Source of the DNA: Entomohabitans teleogrylli
Lineage (GTDB): Bacteria; Pseudomonadota; Gammaproteobacteria; Enterobacterales; Enterobacteriaceae
NCBI RefSeq assembly: GCF_001484765.1
Contig: NZ_LLXO01000012.1
Coordinates: 124,001-188,000 of the forward strand
Direction of reading: 5' to 3'
Length of the DNA stretch: 64,000 nt
Part shown: piece after piece, positions 49,739 to 60,715 of the stretch
How the letters are laid out: the number at the start of each line of letters is the position of its first letter
Numbering within the stretch: the first letter of the stretch is position 1
Notes under the pieces: generated by a model
Databases searched by the model: none
Told to the model about the DNA's origin: nothing
Seen by the model: only the letters and a program-made list of their open reading frames with translations
Translations under genes and position numbers: made by a program

Positions 49739-51373
49739 ATGCACTGGCAAACACATACGGTTTTCAATCAACCGGTTCCGCTGAACAACAGCAATCTCTT
49801 TCTTTCCGACACCGCGCTGCGCGAGGCGACAATCCGCGAGGGCGCCGGCTGGGACGTTGAACTGCTGGCGAGTATCGGCCAGCAGTTAGGGACCGCTGAG
49901 TCGCTGGAGCTGGGACGGCTGGCCAACGCCTTCCCGCCGGAACTGCTGCGTTACGATCCGCGCGGCGAACGTCTCGACGATGTACGTTTTCACCCCGCCT
50001 GGCACTTGTTGATGCAGGGGCTGTGCGCCAACCGGGTTCACAATCTGCCGTGGCAGGAGGATGCCCGACGTGGCTCACTGGTTGCCCGCGCCGCGCGTTT
50101 TATTCTTCATTCCCAGGTTGAGGCCGGAACCCTGTGTCCGGTCACCATGACTTTCGCTGCCATTCCACTGCTGGAGAAGACGCTGCCGGCTGATTTTCGC
50201 GACTGGCTCAAGCCGCTGCTCAGCGACCGTTATGACTCACATTTGGCACCTGGCGCTCAGAAGCGTGGCCTGCTGATTGGTATGGGCATGACGGAAAAGC
50301 AGGGCGGATCGGATGTATTGAGCAATACCACCCGTGCGGAACCACAGCAACGGCGCGGTAGCGGCGAACCCTACTCACTTATCGGTCATAAATGGTTTTT
50401 CTCGGCTCCCCAAAGTGACGCTCACCTGGTGCTGGCTCAAACCCGGGGCGGATTATCGTGCTTTTTTCTGCCGCGCTTTTTACCGGACGGGCAGCGTAAC
50501 GCGATTCGCCTGACGCGTCTGAAAGATAAAACCGGTAATCGTTCAAATGCCAGCGCGGAGGCCGAGTTCTGCGAGGCGACGGGCTGGCTGATTGGGGAAG
50601 AAGGGGAAGGGATCCGTCAAATCCTGAAGATGGGGGGAATGACGCGTCTGGATTGCGCCCTGGGTAGCCACGGCATGATGCGGCGGGCATTTTCGATTGC
50701 GCTTTACCATGCCCATCAGCGGCAAGCGTTTGGTAAGAATCTTGTTGACCTGCCGCTGATGCGCCAGGTTTTGGGGCGTATGGCGCTCTGTCTGGAGGGA
50801 CAAACGGCGCTGCTCTTCAGACTGGCGCGGGCATGGGAAAACCGTCAGCAGGAGCAGGATCAGGCGTGGTGCCGTCTGTTCACACCGGCGGCAAAATTTA
50901 CCATCTGTAAAGCGGGTATGCCCTTCGTTGCCGAAGCCATGGAGGTCCTGGGGGGGATTGGCTATTGTGAAGAGAGTGAGTTACCGCGGTTGTATCGTGA
51001 AATGCCGGTCAACAGTATCTGGGAGGGTTCCGGCAATATCATGTGCCTCGATGTCATGCGGGTACTGGCCAGGCAGCATGGAGTGATGGATATGCTGACA
51101 ACGGAATTTGATGACGTTAAAGGGCAAAACCGCCATTTCGATCGTACCTGGCGCCAGCTGCAGCAACGGTTGCGTAAACCCCAGGAAGCAGCCGCCCGCG
51201 ATGTGACGCAGCGGCTGGCGGCGCTGGCCACGGGAGCGCAACTGCTGCGTTACGCATCACCGCCTGTGGCGGAAGCCTGGTGCGGCATACATCTGGATCG
51301 TCGTGGAGAGAAGTTACTGCCGGAAAACGTTATTGCGGATGTCCTGCTCAGAGCGACCGGAGGCGCCGGTTAA
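49739..51373 (+). CDS. aidB: AidB, acyl-CoA-dehydrogenase-like alkylation-response flavoprotein
   Basis: A 544-residue FAD protein of the acyl-CoA dehydrogenase fold induced by Ada in E. coli, where it binds DNA and is thought to protect against alkylation. Family segments are GMGMTEKQGGSDVLSNT, GTYSLIGHKWFFSAP-type sheet (YSLIGHKWFFSAPQSD) and RLYREMPVNSIWEGSGNIM. The C-terminal DNA-binding region is Arg-rich. Length is close to E. coli AidB (541). Confidence 0.96.
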   Translation: MHWQTHTVFNQPVPLNNSNLFLSDTALREATIREGAGWDVELLASIGQQLGTAESLELGRLANAFPPELLRYDPRGERLDDVRFHPAWHLLMQGLCANRVHNLPWQEDARRGSLVARAARFILHSQVEAGTLCPVTMTFAAIPLLEKTLPADFRDWLKPLLSDRYDSHLAPGAQKRGLLIGMGMTEKQGGSDVLSNTTRAEPQQRRGSGEPYSLIGHKWFFSAPQSDAHLVLAQTRGGLSCFFLPRFLPDGQRNAIRLTRLKDKTGNRSNASAEAEFCEATGWLIGEEGEGIRQILKMGGMTRLDCALGSHGMMRRAFSIALYHAHQRQAFGKNLVDLPLMRQVLGRMALCLEGQTALLFRLARAWENRQQEQDQAWCRLFTPAAKFTICKAGMPFVAEAMEVLGGIGYCEESELPRLYREMPVNSIWEGSGNIMCLDVMRVLARQHGVMDMLTTEFDDVKGQNRHFDRTWRQLQQRLRKPQEAAARDVTQRLAALATGAQLLRYASPPVAEAWCGIHLDRRGEKLLPENVIADVLLRATGGAG

Positions 51374-51381
51374 AGACCTGG

Positions 51382-51408
51382 CAGGGCTTCCCGGGCGGGA
51401 AAGCCCTG
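51382..51408. terminator. hairpin between convergent aidB and yjfN
   Basis: CAGGGCTTCCC pairs with GGGAAAGCCCTG, with one bulged base, in the 51-base gap between the two convergent genes. No strong T-run on either side. Confidence 0.5.
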
Positions 51409-51424
51409 TCGCGGTAATGAATGA

Positions 51425-51700
51425 TCAGGCGTAGAAAATGGCTTTGACGTTCCAGTGATCTTCAGCGGTATTTTCGCGCATCTGGATAATGCGATAATAG
51501 CTGGCGCCGTGTTCGTCAGCCTTAAATGCGACAATTCGTTCAATATCTTGCGGGCTACCGTTTACGCCGCTCAGTGAGAAAATACCAATTTCATTCAGGC
51601 CCGTGACGCGATCGGCGCTGGCTTCCTCGGCCGAACGCGCTGATGTGCTGATGAGCCCGACAGAGAGCAGAAGTGAAGTTAAAGCAAGCGATCGTTTCAT
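51425..51700 (-). CDS. yjfN: DUF1471 (YhcN-type) periplasmic protein YjfN
   Basis: A 91-residue protein with an N-terminal signal peptide (MKRSLALTSLLLSVGLISTSARS) and a DUF1471 domain (RVTGLNEIGIFSLSG; IVAFKADEHGASYYRII). E. coli YjfN is reported to activate the DegP protease. Its place between aidB and bsmA matches E. coli. It is one of three small DUF1471 proteins in this part of the window. Confidence 0.92.
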   Translation of the reverse strand: MKRSLALTSLLLSVGLISTSARSAEEASADRVTGLNEIGIFSLSGVNGSPQDIERIVAFKADEHGASYYRIIQMRENTAEDHWNVKAIFYA

Positions 51701-51851
51701 TGTCAGCTCCGTTTCATATTACCCCGAGTTACCGCCGGGCATTCCTTTGCATCACCACATCCTCAGCATTTCTGATATGTGGAAGAGTGTGTACGAAAAA
51801 TGTTCAACAGGCGCAAAGCAATGTAAATGTAACGAAAACGATCTCGTTGAG

Positions 51852-52160
51852 TTATTTCCTGTAAAGAATAGCCTGGGCATACCATTGGCCTGACACTACT
51901 GTCTCATCGATCAGGAGAATAACGTAATAATCTGCTTTGGCCGCGACGGCTTTTTTATAAATAGCTCGTTCACTGTCGTCTGGCGATCCGCGCCTGATAA
52001 CCGATATCGTACCCAACCGCTGCAGACCCTGGGTCTGATTGCGTTGGATTTGTTGGGGAGTATCGTTTAATGGCGGCGGCGGTTGAGGTGTTCCCTGAAA
52101 TACCGAACAACCGCTTAAGATGCCTGCGAGCAATAAACCAGCCAACCGTTTCATCTGCAT
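51852..52160 (-). CDS. bsmA: biofilm stress lipoprotein BsmA
   Basis: A 102-residue DUF1471 lipoprotein. The signal peptide MKRLAGLLLAGILSGC ends in lipobox LSGC, then comes a Pro-rich linker and the DUF1471 domain (LQRLGTISVIRRGSPDD; YYVILLIDE). E. coli BsmA (YjfO) is linked to biofilm formation and peroxide or acid stress. The start is ATG 52160 or, more probably by signal-peptide form, ATG 52154. Confidence 0.9.
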   Translation of the reverse strand: MQMKRLAGLLLAGILSGCSVFQGTPQPPPPLNDTPQQIQRNQTQGLQRLGTISVIRRGSPDDSERAIYKKAVAAKADYYVILLIDETVVSGQWYAQAILYRK

Positions 52161-52367
52161 TTTTAATATCCTGTACTCTATTCTAGATAGAGTCCCGATG
52201 AGTGTTAGGGGAATGTTCCCATTTTGTTAGGTATGCCGCGCTTTTTAGCGCCTGATGAGTGAAAAACGTAACACAGCTCTCACCAGGAATATTCTCGCGA
52301 CGCTTGTCAGCGTCCGGCAAATAGCCCCATAGTACTGGACTGTAACATTCAGACAATGGAGCCGGGT

Positions 52368-53132
52368 ATGATTGAAATTTACACCGAGTCTTTTGCCGGT
52401 ATTGAGACGCTGCATGCAGTTCCGGCGGGAAAAAAATACCAGCCTCTACCCTGCGTATTGTTTTATCACGGGTTTACGTCTTCCAGAACGGTTTACAGTT
52501 ATTTTGCCGTAGCGTTGGCCCAGGCCGGGCTGCGGGTCGTGATGCCGGATGCTGCCCGGCACGGCGCACGTTATGACGGGGATGAGAAAACACGGATACG
52601 CCAGTTCTGGCAAATTCTGCACCAGAATATGCTGGAGTTTCCCGCCCTGCGCGACGCGCTGGTGGAGGCTCGTCTGGTGTCAGAGGGGCGGCTGGGCGTT
52701 GGTGGAGCCTCAATGGGCGGAATGACGGCGCTGGGGGTAATGACTCACTATCCGCAGGCGCGCAGCGTGGCGTGCCTGATGGGGTCTGGCTATTACCTGT
52801 CGCTGGCGCACACCCTTTTTCCACCGCTTGAAGTTCACAACCCTGAACAACAGCGTCAGTTTGACGAGATCCTCAGGCCGCTGGCGGCGTATGAGGTGCG
52901 CCACCAGTTGGCGAATATTGCCGACCGGCCGCTACTGTTGTGGCATGGCGAAGAGGACGATGTCGTGCCGGCAATGGAAACCAGGCGATTGCAGCAGGCG
53001 CTTCAGGCGCAGGGGCTGGATGGTAATCTGACCTGCCTGTGGCAGCCGGGGGTTAAGCACCGCATTACGCCAGAAGCGCTGGACGCGACGGTGCGTTTCT
53101 TCGCCACAACGCTGCAGGTTACACCAGCATAA
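52368..53132 (+). CDS. yjfP: alpha/beta-hydrolase esterase YjfP
   Basis: A 254-residue alpha/beta hydrolase with carboxylesterase activity reported for the E. coli protein. The nucleophile elbow is GGASMGG, the oxyanion-side motif is FYHGFTSS, and [13 protein letters not shown] and [12 protein letters not shown] carry the Asp and His. I chose ATG 52368 (MIEIYTES), where GGAGCCGGG serves as ribosome site; the in-frame ATG 52356 overlaps that site. Its end overlaps the convergent ulaR gene by 14 bases. Confidence 0.94.
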   Translation: MIEIYTESFAGIETLHAVPAGKKYQPLPCVLFYHGFTSSRTVYSYFAVALAQAGLRVVMPDAARHGARYDGDEKTRIRQFWQILHQNMLEFPALRDALVEARLVSEGRLGVGGASMGGMTALGVMTHYPQARSVACLMGSGYYLSLAHTLFPPLEVHNPEQQRQFDEILRPLAAYEVRHQLANIADRPLLLWHGEEDDVVPAMETRRLQQALQAQGLDGNLTCLWQPGVKHRITPEALDATVRFFATTLQVTPA

Positions 53133-53874
53133 CTTTTACGCCCTGATCCTCAAGTTTGCGTACCACTTCCGGCGAGGCCTGCTTGCCGGTAATCACCATG
53201 TCTATTTGGTCGGCACGGCTGAAGAGCATTCCGGCCCGTTCGCCGACTTTGCTGCTGTCCACCAGGACCACCAGTTTCCCCACCACATTCAGCATCTTTT
53301 GTTCGGCCATCGCGGTAAGCATGTCGGTTTTATACAGCCCTTCGGCGGTCAGGCCTTTGCCGCTGGTAAACATCCAGTGACCGGCGTAAAGCGAGGTTTC
53401 ATTATCCTGGGTCCCCAGGGTTATGGACTGGCTTTTATTATATTGCCCGCCCATGATCACGACGCTGTCGTGCTCCATGTCGATCAGATAATTTGCCAGC
53501 GGTAGATAGTTGGTGATGATTTGCACTGGTTTGCCGCAGATCTCGCGGCCAAGTAAAAACGCGGTGGAGCCGCAGTTGATCACCACACTCTCTCCGGGAC
53601 TCACTAACTGTGAGGCAGCGCGGGCGATACGCACTTTCTCATCATGATTCTGGGCCTGGTGGATGTTCAACGGCGTCCAGCGCGGGCGCTGCTGAGCGAT
53701 CGCTTCGGCGCCGTTACGTACCTTCTTCAGTTTGCCGGTTTCATCTAATTTGTTGATATCCCGACGCGCCGTCGCCGGGGAAACGCCGAGACGCGCAATG
53801 ACCTGCTCAACGGTAACAAAACCCGTTTGTTGCAGCGTATCGAGCAGGATTTGATGACGTTGTGCTTCAGTCAT
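53119..53874 (-). CDS. ulaR: DeoR-family repressor of the ula regulon
   Basis: A 251-residue repressor with an N-terminal DeoR helix-turn-helix ([33 protein letters not shown]) and a phosphosugar-binding C-terminal domain ([15 protein letters not shown]). In E. coli UlaR represses ulaG and ulaABCDEF, and L-ascorbate-6-phosphate relieves repression. The length equals E. coli UlaR. It lies upstream of ulaG on the opposite side from the structural operon, as in E. coli. Confidence 0.96.
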   Translation of the reverse strand: MTEAQRHQILLDTLQQTGFVTVEQVIARLGVSPATARRDINKLDETGKLKKVRNGAEAIAQQRPRWTPLNIHQAQNHDEKVRIARAASQLVSPGESVVINCGSTAFLLGREICGKPVQIITNYLPLANYLIDMEHDSVVIMGGQYNKSQSITLGTQDNETSLYAGHWMFTSGKGLTAEGLYKTDMLTAMAEQKMLNVVGKLVVLVDSSKVGERAGMLFSRADQIDMVITGKQASPEVVRKLEDQGVKVMLV

Positions 53875-53987
53875 GAGCTTTTCCGATAAAATATGATTTT
53901 TTAAGATGATATTTGAAATGGCGGCGGAAGAATACTGAAAAAGCGCGCCCGCCAGCGGATTGCGGCAGGCACGGAGATAGCATCGTT

Positions 53988-55052
53988 TTACAAAAATGAC
54001 TTGAACGGCAGATCGGGCTCAATCGTGAAACAGTCGTCAAACCCGCGCGGGTAGTGGTATTCCAGCTTATCTTTATCCAGCGGCCAGGTAAATTTCCCGC
54101 CAACCTGCCAGATAAATGGTTTAAACCGGTAGTCCAGGCGGTCCTTTTTCATCTCCCACAACATACGAATTTCCTGCGGGTCAGCCTGGAAGTTGGACCA
54201 GATATCGTGATGGAAAGGGATAACGACTTTCGCGTTCAGACATTCAGCCATGCGCAGAATGTCGACACTGGTCATTTTGTCGGTAATACCGCGCGGATTT
54301 TCGCCGTAAGACCCGAGCGCCACGTCGATCTGATGCTCATTACCGTGTTTTGCGTAGTAATTGGAGTAGTGAGAATCGCCGCTGTGGTAAAGGTTGCCGC
54401 CAGGGGTTTTAAACAGGTAATTGACCGCCCGGCGATCCATCCCATCCGGCAGAACGCCAGCGGCTTTTTCGCCCTGTGGCAGGGTAATTAATGCAGTACG
54501 ATCAAAGGCATCCAGCGCATGGATTTCGATGTCTTTGATTTTCACCACATCGCCAGGCTTCACGACAATACAGCGCGCGGCGGGGACGCCCCAGCCGATC
54601 CACATATCTACACAAGTTTGCGGACCGATAAAGGGAATATCGCTGGCGCAGTTTTGCATTACGGCGGCGGCGACATTGACGTCGATATGATCATTGTGAT
54701 CGTGGGTAGCCAGGATGGCGTCGACCTGGCGGATAGCGAAAGGATCCATGACAAACGGCGTGGTGCGCAGATTAGGCTGAAGTTTCTCCACACCGGCCAT
54801 ACGCTGCATTTGATGACCTTTTTTCATCAGCGGATTACCGTGGCTTTGTTTGCCTGTACCGCACCAGAAATCCACGCACACGCTGGCGCCACTCTGTGAT
54901 TTCAACCAGATCCCGGTACATCCCAGCCACCACATGGCGAAAGTACCCGGTGCAACCTGCTCCTGCTCAATCTCCTCATTCAGCCAGGTTCCCCATTCAG
55001 GAAAGGTATTCAGGATCCACGACTCCCGGCTGATGGTCTCCACTTTACTCAT
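53988..55052 (-). CDS. ulaG: L-ascorbate-6-phosphate lactonase
   Basis: A 354-residue metallo-beta-lactamase-fold enzyme that opens the lactone of L-ascorbate 6-phosphate to 3-keto-L-gulonate 6-phosphate. The metal motif [12 protein letters not shown] and the downstream [11 protein letters not shown] and FHHDIWSNF ligand segments are intact. It is divergent from ulaABCDEF with a shared 363-base control region. Confidence 0.97.
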   Translation of the reverse strand: MSKVETISRESWILNTFPEWGTWLNEEIEQEQVAPGTFAMWWLGCTGIWLKSQSGASVCVDFWCGTGKQSHGNPLMKKGHQMQRMAGVEKLQPNLRTTPFVMDPFAIRQVDAILATHDHNDHIDVNVAAAVMQNCASDIPFIGPQTCVDMWIGWGVPAARCIVVKPGDVVKIKDIEIHALDAFDRTALITLPQGEKAAGVLPDGMDRRAVNYLFKTPGGNLYHSGDSHYSNYYAKHGNEHQIDVALGSYGENPRGITDKMTSVDILRMAECLNAKVVIPFHHDIWSNFQADPQEIRMLWEMKKDRLDYRFKPFIWQVGGKFTWPLDKDKLEYHYPRGFDDCFTIEPDLPFKSFL

Positions 55053-56813
<1,761 letters not shown>

Positions 56814-56833
56814 CGCAATAAGGAGTTCCGATT

Positions 56834-57139
56834 ATGACCGTACGTATTCTCGCTGTTTGTGGCTGCGGCCAGGGTAGTTCGATGATCATGAAGATGAAAG
56901 TGGATCAGTTCCTTACCCAGCAGGGCGTGGATCACAGCGTCAACAGTTGTGCTGTAGGCGAGTACAAGAGCGAGCTCAGTGGCGCTGACATCATTATCGC
57001 CTCCACCCATGTGGCCAGCGAAATTACCGTGTCTGGCAACAAATATGTGGTGGGCGTGCGCAACATGCTGTCGCCGGCCGATTTTGGCCCGAAGCTGATG
57101 GAGGTGATTACTGCTCATTTCCCACAGGACGTGAAATAA
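56834..57139 (+). CDS. ulaB: PTS L-ascorbate-specific EIIB component
   Basis: A 101-residue cytoplasmic EIIB. The phosphorylated Cys is in the loop [14 protein letters not shown] at residues 8-21. It passes phosphate from UlaC to incoming L-ascorbate at UlaA. Length equals E. coli UlaB. Confidence 0.97.
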   Translation: MTVRILAVCGCGQGSSMIMKMKVDQFLTQQGVDHSVNSCAVGEYKSELSGADIIIASTHVASEITVSGNKYVVGVRNMLSPADFGPKLMEVITAHFPQDVK

Positions 57140-57148
57140 GGACGCGCC

Positions 57149-57619
57149 ATGAAATTACGTGATTCGCTGGCGCACAACCATTCTATTTGTTTGCAGGCGG
57201 AAGCGGCTACCTGGCAGGAAGCGGTAAAAATCGGCGTTGACCTACTGGTGGCAGCCGATGTGGTCGAGCCGCGCTACTACCAGGCCATACTCGATGGTGT
57301 GGCGCAATTCGGCCCGTATTTTGTGATTGCCCCCGGGCTGGCTATGCCCCACGGTCGCCCGGAAGAGGGGGTAAAACGCACCGGTTTTGCGCTGGTCACC
57401 CTGAAAACCCCGCTGTCGTTTAACCATGAGGATAACGACCCGGTGGATATCCTGATTACCATGGCGGCGGTGGATGCTCAGACCCACCAGGAGGTGGGGA
57501 TTATGCAAATTGTTAACCTGTTTGACGACGAAGAAAACTTCGATCGGCTGCGCGCCTGCCGTTCTGAACAGGATGTGCTGGATTTAATCGATCGCGCCGC
57601 CATGGCGCAGGCAGAATAA
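57149..57619 (+). CDS. ulaC: PTS L-ascorbate-specific EIIA component
   Basis: A 156-residue EIIA of the mannitol/fructose type. The phosphoryl-accepting His lies in [14 protein letters not shown] at about residue 68. It receives phosphate from HPr. Two residues longer than E. coli UlaC (154). Ten bases after ulaB. Confidence 0.97.
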   Translation: MKLRDSLAHNHSICLQAEAATWQEAVKIGVDLLVAADVVEPRYYQAILDGVAQFGPYFVIAPGLAMPHGRPEEGVKRTGFALVTLKTPLSFNHEDNDPVDILITMAAVDAQTHQEVGIMQIVNLFDDEENFDRLRACRSEQDVLDLIDRAAMAQAE

Positions 57620-57628
57620 GGAATCATT

Positions 57629-58285
57629 ATGTCTCAACAATTACCTATGCTCCAGGTGGCGCTGGACAACCAGACGCTGTCCCACGCCTATGCTACCACC
57701 CGTCTGATTGCCGAAGAGGTGGATATCATCGAAGTCGGCACCATCCTTTGTGTTGGCGAAGGGGTGCGGGCGGTGCGCGATCTTAAAGCACTGTATCCCC
57801 ACAAAATCGTTCTCGCGGACGCCAAAATCGCCGATGCCGGCAAGATCCTCTCAAGGATGTGCTTCGAAGCGGATGCCGACTGGGTAACGGTGATTTGTTG
57901 TGCCGATATTAATACCGCTAAAGGCGCTCTGGATGTGGCGCGGGAGTTTAACGGCGATGTGCAGATTGAGCTTACCGGTTACTGGACATGGGAACAGGCG
58001 CAGTCGTGGCGCGAGGCCGGGATCGGCCAGGTGGTCTATCACCGCAGTCGCGATGCTCAGGCCGCCGGTGTGGCGTGGAGCGAATCAGATATCAGCGCTA
58101 TCCGGCGTTTGTCCGATATGGGGTTTAAGGTGACGGTAACCGGTGGGCTGGCGCTGGAGGATCTGCCGCTGTTTAAAGGTATTCCAGTTCATGTCTTTAT
58201 CGCCGGGCGCAGCATCCGCGACGCGGCGTCTCCGGTGGAGGCCGCCCGTCAGTTTAAGCGCGCAATCGCTCAGCTATGGGGCTAA
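57629..58285 (+). CDS. ulaD: 3-keto-L-gulonate-6-phosphate decarboxylase
   Basis: A 218-residue (beta/alpha)8 enzyme of the OMP decarboxylase superfamily. The Mg and catalytic residues are in [12 protein letters not shown], and the C-terminal phosphate site is [10 protein letters not shown]. It converts 3-keto-L-gulonate 6-phosphate to L-xylulose 5-phosphate and CO2. Confidence 0.97.
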   Translation: MSQQLPMLQVALDNQTLSHAYATTRLIAEEVDIIEVGTILCVGEGVRAVRDLKALYPHKIVLADAKIADAGKILSRMCFEADADWVTVICCADINTAKGALDVAREFNGDVQIELTGYWTWEQAQSWREAGIGQVVYHRSRDAQAAGVAWSESDISAIRRLSDMGFKVTVTGGLALEDLPLFKGIPVHVFIAGRSIRDAASPVEAARQFKRAIAQLWG

Positions 58286-58294
58286 GGGGCGGCT

Positions 58295-59149
58295 ATGTTG
58301 CAAAAAACTGTCCCGCTGGGGATTTATGAAAAGGCGCTTCCCGCCGGGGAGTGCTGGCGGGAGCGCCTGAGCCAGGCGGCCAACCTGGGGTTTGACTTCG
58401 TAGAGATGTCGGTGGATGAGTCCGATGCTCGCCTGGCGCGCCTTGACTGGAGCCGCGAACAGCGGCTGGCGCTGGTGCAGGCGGTGGCGGACACCGGGGT
58501 ACGCGTTCCTTCCATGTGCCTGAGCGCCCATCGGCGCTTTCCGCTCGGCAGCGAAGACGATGCGATCCGCGAACGGGGGCTGGAGATCATGCGTAAGGCG
58601 ATCCGCCTGGCGCAGGACACTGGTATTCGGGTCATTCAACTGGCCGGATATGATGTCTATTATCAGCAGGCGAATGACCAGACCCGGAGCCGCTTTCGCG
58701 ATGGACTGAAACAAAGCGTTGAGATGGCCAGTCGGGCTCAGGTGACGCTGGCGATGGAAATCATGGACTATCCGCTAATGAATTCGATCAGCAAGGCGCT
58801 GGGCTATGCGCACTATCTGAATAATCCCTGGTTCCAGCTGTATCCGGATATCGGCAATCTTTCAGCATGGGATAACGATGTGCAGATGGAGCTGCAGGCC
58901 GGGAGCGGTCATATTGTCGCGGTGCATGTCAAAGATACTCGCCCCGGGGTATTTAAAAATGTCCCCTTCGGCGCCGGAGTGGTGGATTTCGAACGCTGTT
59001 TTGGCGCCCTGAAACAGAGTGGCTACTGTGGGCCGTATCTGATTGAGATGTGGAGTGAAAGCGCACAAGATCCGCTGGCGGAGGTTAAAGCCGCCCGGGA
59101 GTGGGTACTGGCGCGTATGGTCCGCGCCGGGTTGATGGAGGCCGCGTGA
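58295..59149 (+). CDS. ulaE: L-ribulose-5-phosphate 3-epimerase (L-xylulose-5-phosphate epimerase)
   Basis: A 284-residue xylose-isomerase-like TIM barrel. Metal-site segments include [29 protein letters not shown] and LIEMWSE. It converts L-xylulose 5-phosphate to L-ribulose 5-phosphate. Its TGA stop overlaps the ulaF start as TGATG. Confidence 0.97.
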   Translation: MLQKTVPLGIYEKALPAGECWRERLSQAANLGFDFVEMSVDESDARLARLDWSREQRLALVQAVADTGVRVPSMCLSAHRRFPLGSEDDAIRERGLEIMRKAIRLAQDTGIRVIQLAGYDVYYQQANDQTRSRFRDGLKQSVEMASRAQVTLAMEIMDYPLMNSISKALGYAHYLNNPWFQLYPDIGNLSAWDNDVQMELQAGSGHIVAVHVKDTRPGVFKNVPFGAGVVDFERCFGALKQSGYCGPYLIEMWSESAQDPLAEVKAAREWVLARMVRAGLMEAA

Positions 59150-59835
59150 TGGAAGCGTTGAAACAGCAGGTCCTGGAAGCGAATATGGCGTTGCCGCGTC
59201 ATGGGCTGGTGACATTTACCTGGGGAAATGTCAGCGCGATTGACCGTCAGCGGGGCTGCATCGTCATCAAGCCCAGCGGCGTGGCTTATGACGTCATGAC
59301 GGCGGACGATATGGTGACGATTGATATGACCGGAAAGGTGATTGCCGGGAAATGGCGGCCATCTTCCGATACCGCTACCCATCTGGCGCTGTATCTGCGC
59401 TACCCGGATATCGGCGGTGTGGTGCATACCCATTCGACCCATGCCACAGCATGGGCGCAGGCGGGGCTGGCGATTCCGGCGCTGGGCACCACTCATGCGG
59501 ATTACTTTTTTGGCGATATCCCCTGCACGCGGCCATTAACGGAGCGGGAAGTCGCGCAGGAGTATGAATTAAATACTGGCAGGGTCATTATTGAGACGCT
59601 GGGATCGAGCAATCCTCTGCATACGCCCGGTATTGTGGTGTATCAGCATGGTCCCTTTGCCTGGGGACGCGATGCGTGCGATGCGGTACACAATGCGGTC
59701 GTACTCGAAGAAGTGGCGCGAATGGCGTGGATAGCCCGGGAAATAAATCCGCAGCTCAAACCGATTGACAATTATTTAATGGATAAACATTTTTTGCGTA
59801 AACATGGGCCGAATGCTTATTATGGCCAGAAATAA
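59149..59835 (+). CDS. ulaF: L-ribulose-5-phosphate 4-epimerase UlaF
   Basis: A 228-residue class II aldolase-fold, zinc-dependent epimerase, producing D-xylulose 5-phosphate for the pentose phosphate pathway. The zinc ligands are in [11 protein letters not shown] and the later HxH-type region (YQHGPFAWG). I chose ATG 59149, coupled to the ulaE stop; the frame extends to 59101 inside ulaE and is rejected. Last gene of the ula operon. Confidence 0.97.
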   Translation: MEALKQQVLEANMALPRHGLVTFTWGNVSAIDRQRGCIVIKPSGVAYDVMTADDMVTIDMTGKVIAGKWRPSSDTATHLALYLRYPDIGGVVHTHSTHATAWAQAGLAIPALGTTHADYFFGDIPCTRPLTEREVAQEYELNTGRVIIETLGSSNPLHTPGIVVYQHGPFAWGRDACDAVHNAVVLEEVARMAWIAREINPQLKPIDNYLMDKHFLRKHGPNAYYGQK

Positions 59836-59977
59836 TTAATCATTAAATTTGTGCAGATTTTTTCAACGGTATTTAATTATCGTAGTAGCGTTGTGACCTG
59901 AAATTAGTAAAGTTTTTTTTGTGAGTTTTTGCAATCTATTGATTGTCTTCGGGTTATTTAATCCGTATTATCTAATA

Positions 59978-60047
59978 ACGCCCGATTTTTCATTTTACCG
60001 GTCTGGCTTGTGACTTTATGCGTTACAGTTGATGATTAATCGGGCGT
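59978..60047. repeat. 10-bp inverted repeat with 50-base loop after ulaF
   Basis: ACGCCCGATT (59978-59987) and AATCGGGCGT (60038-60047) are perfect complements. They enclose 50 AT-rich bases in the 260-base gap between ulaF and yjfY, just before the bidirectional terminator. It could be an mRNA 3' structure or an RNA gene; no promoter was identified. Confidence 0.45.
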
Positions 60048-60055
60048 CATTTTCA

Positions 60056-60083
60056 AATAAGGCCAGTTGTCACTGGCCTTATT
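60056..60083. terminator. bidirectional terminator of ulaABCDEF and yjfY
   Basis: AATAAGGCCAG and CTGGCCTTATT form a perfect 11-base stem with a six-base loop, flanked by A/T-rich runs on both sides. It lies between the convergent ulaF and yjfY genes. Confidence 0.88.
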
Positions 60084-60095
60084 ATTTATAATGCA

Positions 60096-60374
60096 TCAGC
60101 GGTAAATGTCGGCGCTGGCATGTATATTATTATTGCTTCCCGGCTCATGCATCAATATCACATGATAATAACCCGCGTCTGTGGCATCGGCTGCTGCAGA
60201 GAGTGCCGCTTCGGCTTCATCCGCTGTGGCGAAATTATGATTAATGTAAATTACGCCCAGGCTATGTACGTCATCCATATTACGAGCCTGCTGGCCATCA
60301 ATTTTTATTGCGGCAACTGCCGTTGCGCTGAATAGTAATAATGTGGTGAAGATTACTGTTGCGATAGTTTTCAT
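60096..60374 (-). CDS. yjfY: DUF1471 (YhcN-type) periplasmic protein YjfY
   Basis: A 92-residue protein with a signal peptide (MKTIATVIFTTLLLFSATAVAA) and a DUF1471 domain (LGVIYINHNFATADEAEAAL; YYHVILMHEPGS). In E. coli yjfY follows ulaF in the same orientation. Function is unknown; relatives such as BhsA and YhcN are stress-linked envelope proteins. Confidence 0.9.
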   Translation of the reverse strand: MKTIATVIFTTLLLFSATAVAAIKIDGQQARNMDDVHSLGVIYINHNFATADEAEAALSAAADATDAGYYHVILMHEPGSNNNIHASADIYR

Positions 60375-60715
60375 GGTGTTTACTCCACAGGTTACCCCGG
60401 TTTCTGGCTGCTATCTCCTTACTGCTGTCTGATTTCTGAAATTAAGTATAGTCGTTTTTGACAGCGCTAATAGCGACAATGTTTGATGATGATTGTCAAA
60501 AAAATCGTGGCAGGTCGATTTCTCCCACTCCCTAAAATGGAGTTTATTTTTAAGGTGTTACGTCGTCATCTGCCGTGATCGGAATTCATGAATGGCGACA
60601 GACTTTTGACCTGCTATCTGAAAAAACGCGTAGCCGGGATAACGCGCTCTCCCTGCGGGAAAATTTTCAGTACAATCCTTGTGCTATAGCGCGCAGGCTC
60701 ACAGGGAGGGGGAGT
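60375..60715. other. intergenic region between yjfY and the WGR-protein gene
   Basis: A 341-base gap that must hold the divergent promoters of yjfY and the next operon. On the minus strand TATACT near 60446-60451 is a possible -10 for yjfY, without a well-spaced -35. In-frame codons upstream of 60716 (back to 60575) are judged untranslated because the strong ribosome site AGGGAGGGGG precedes 60716 only. Confidence 0.4.
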
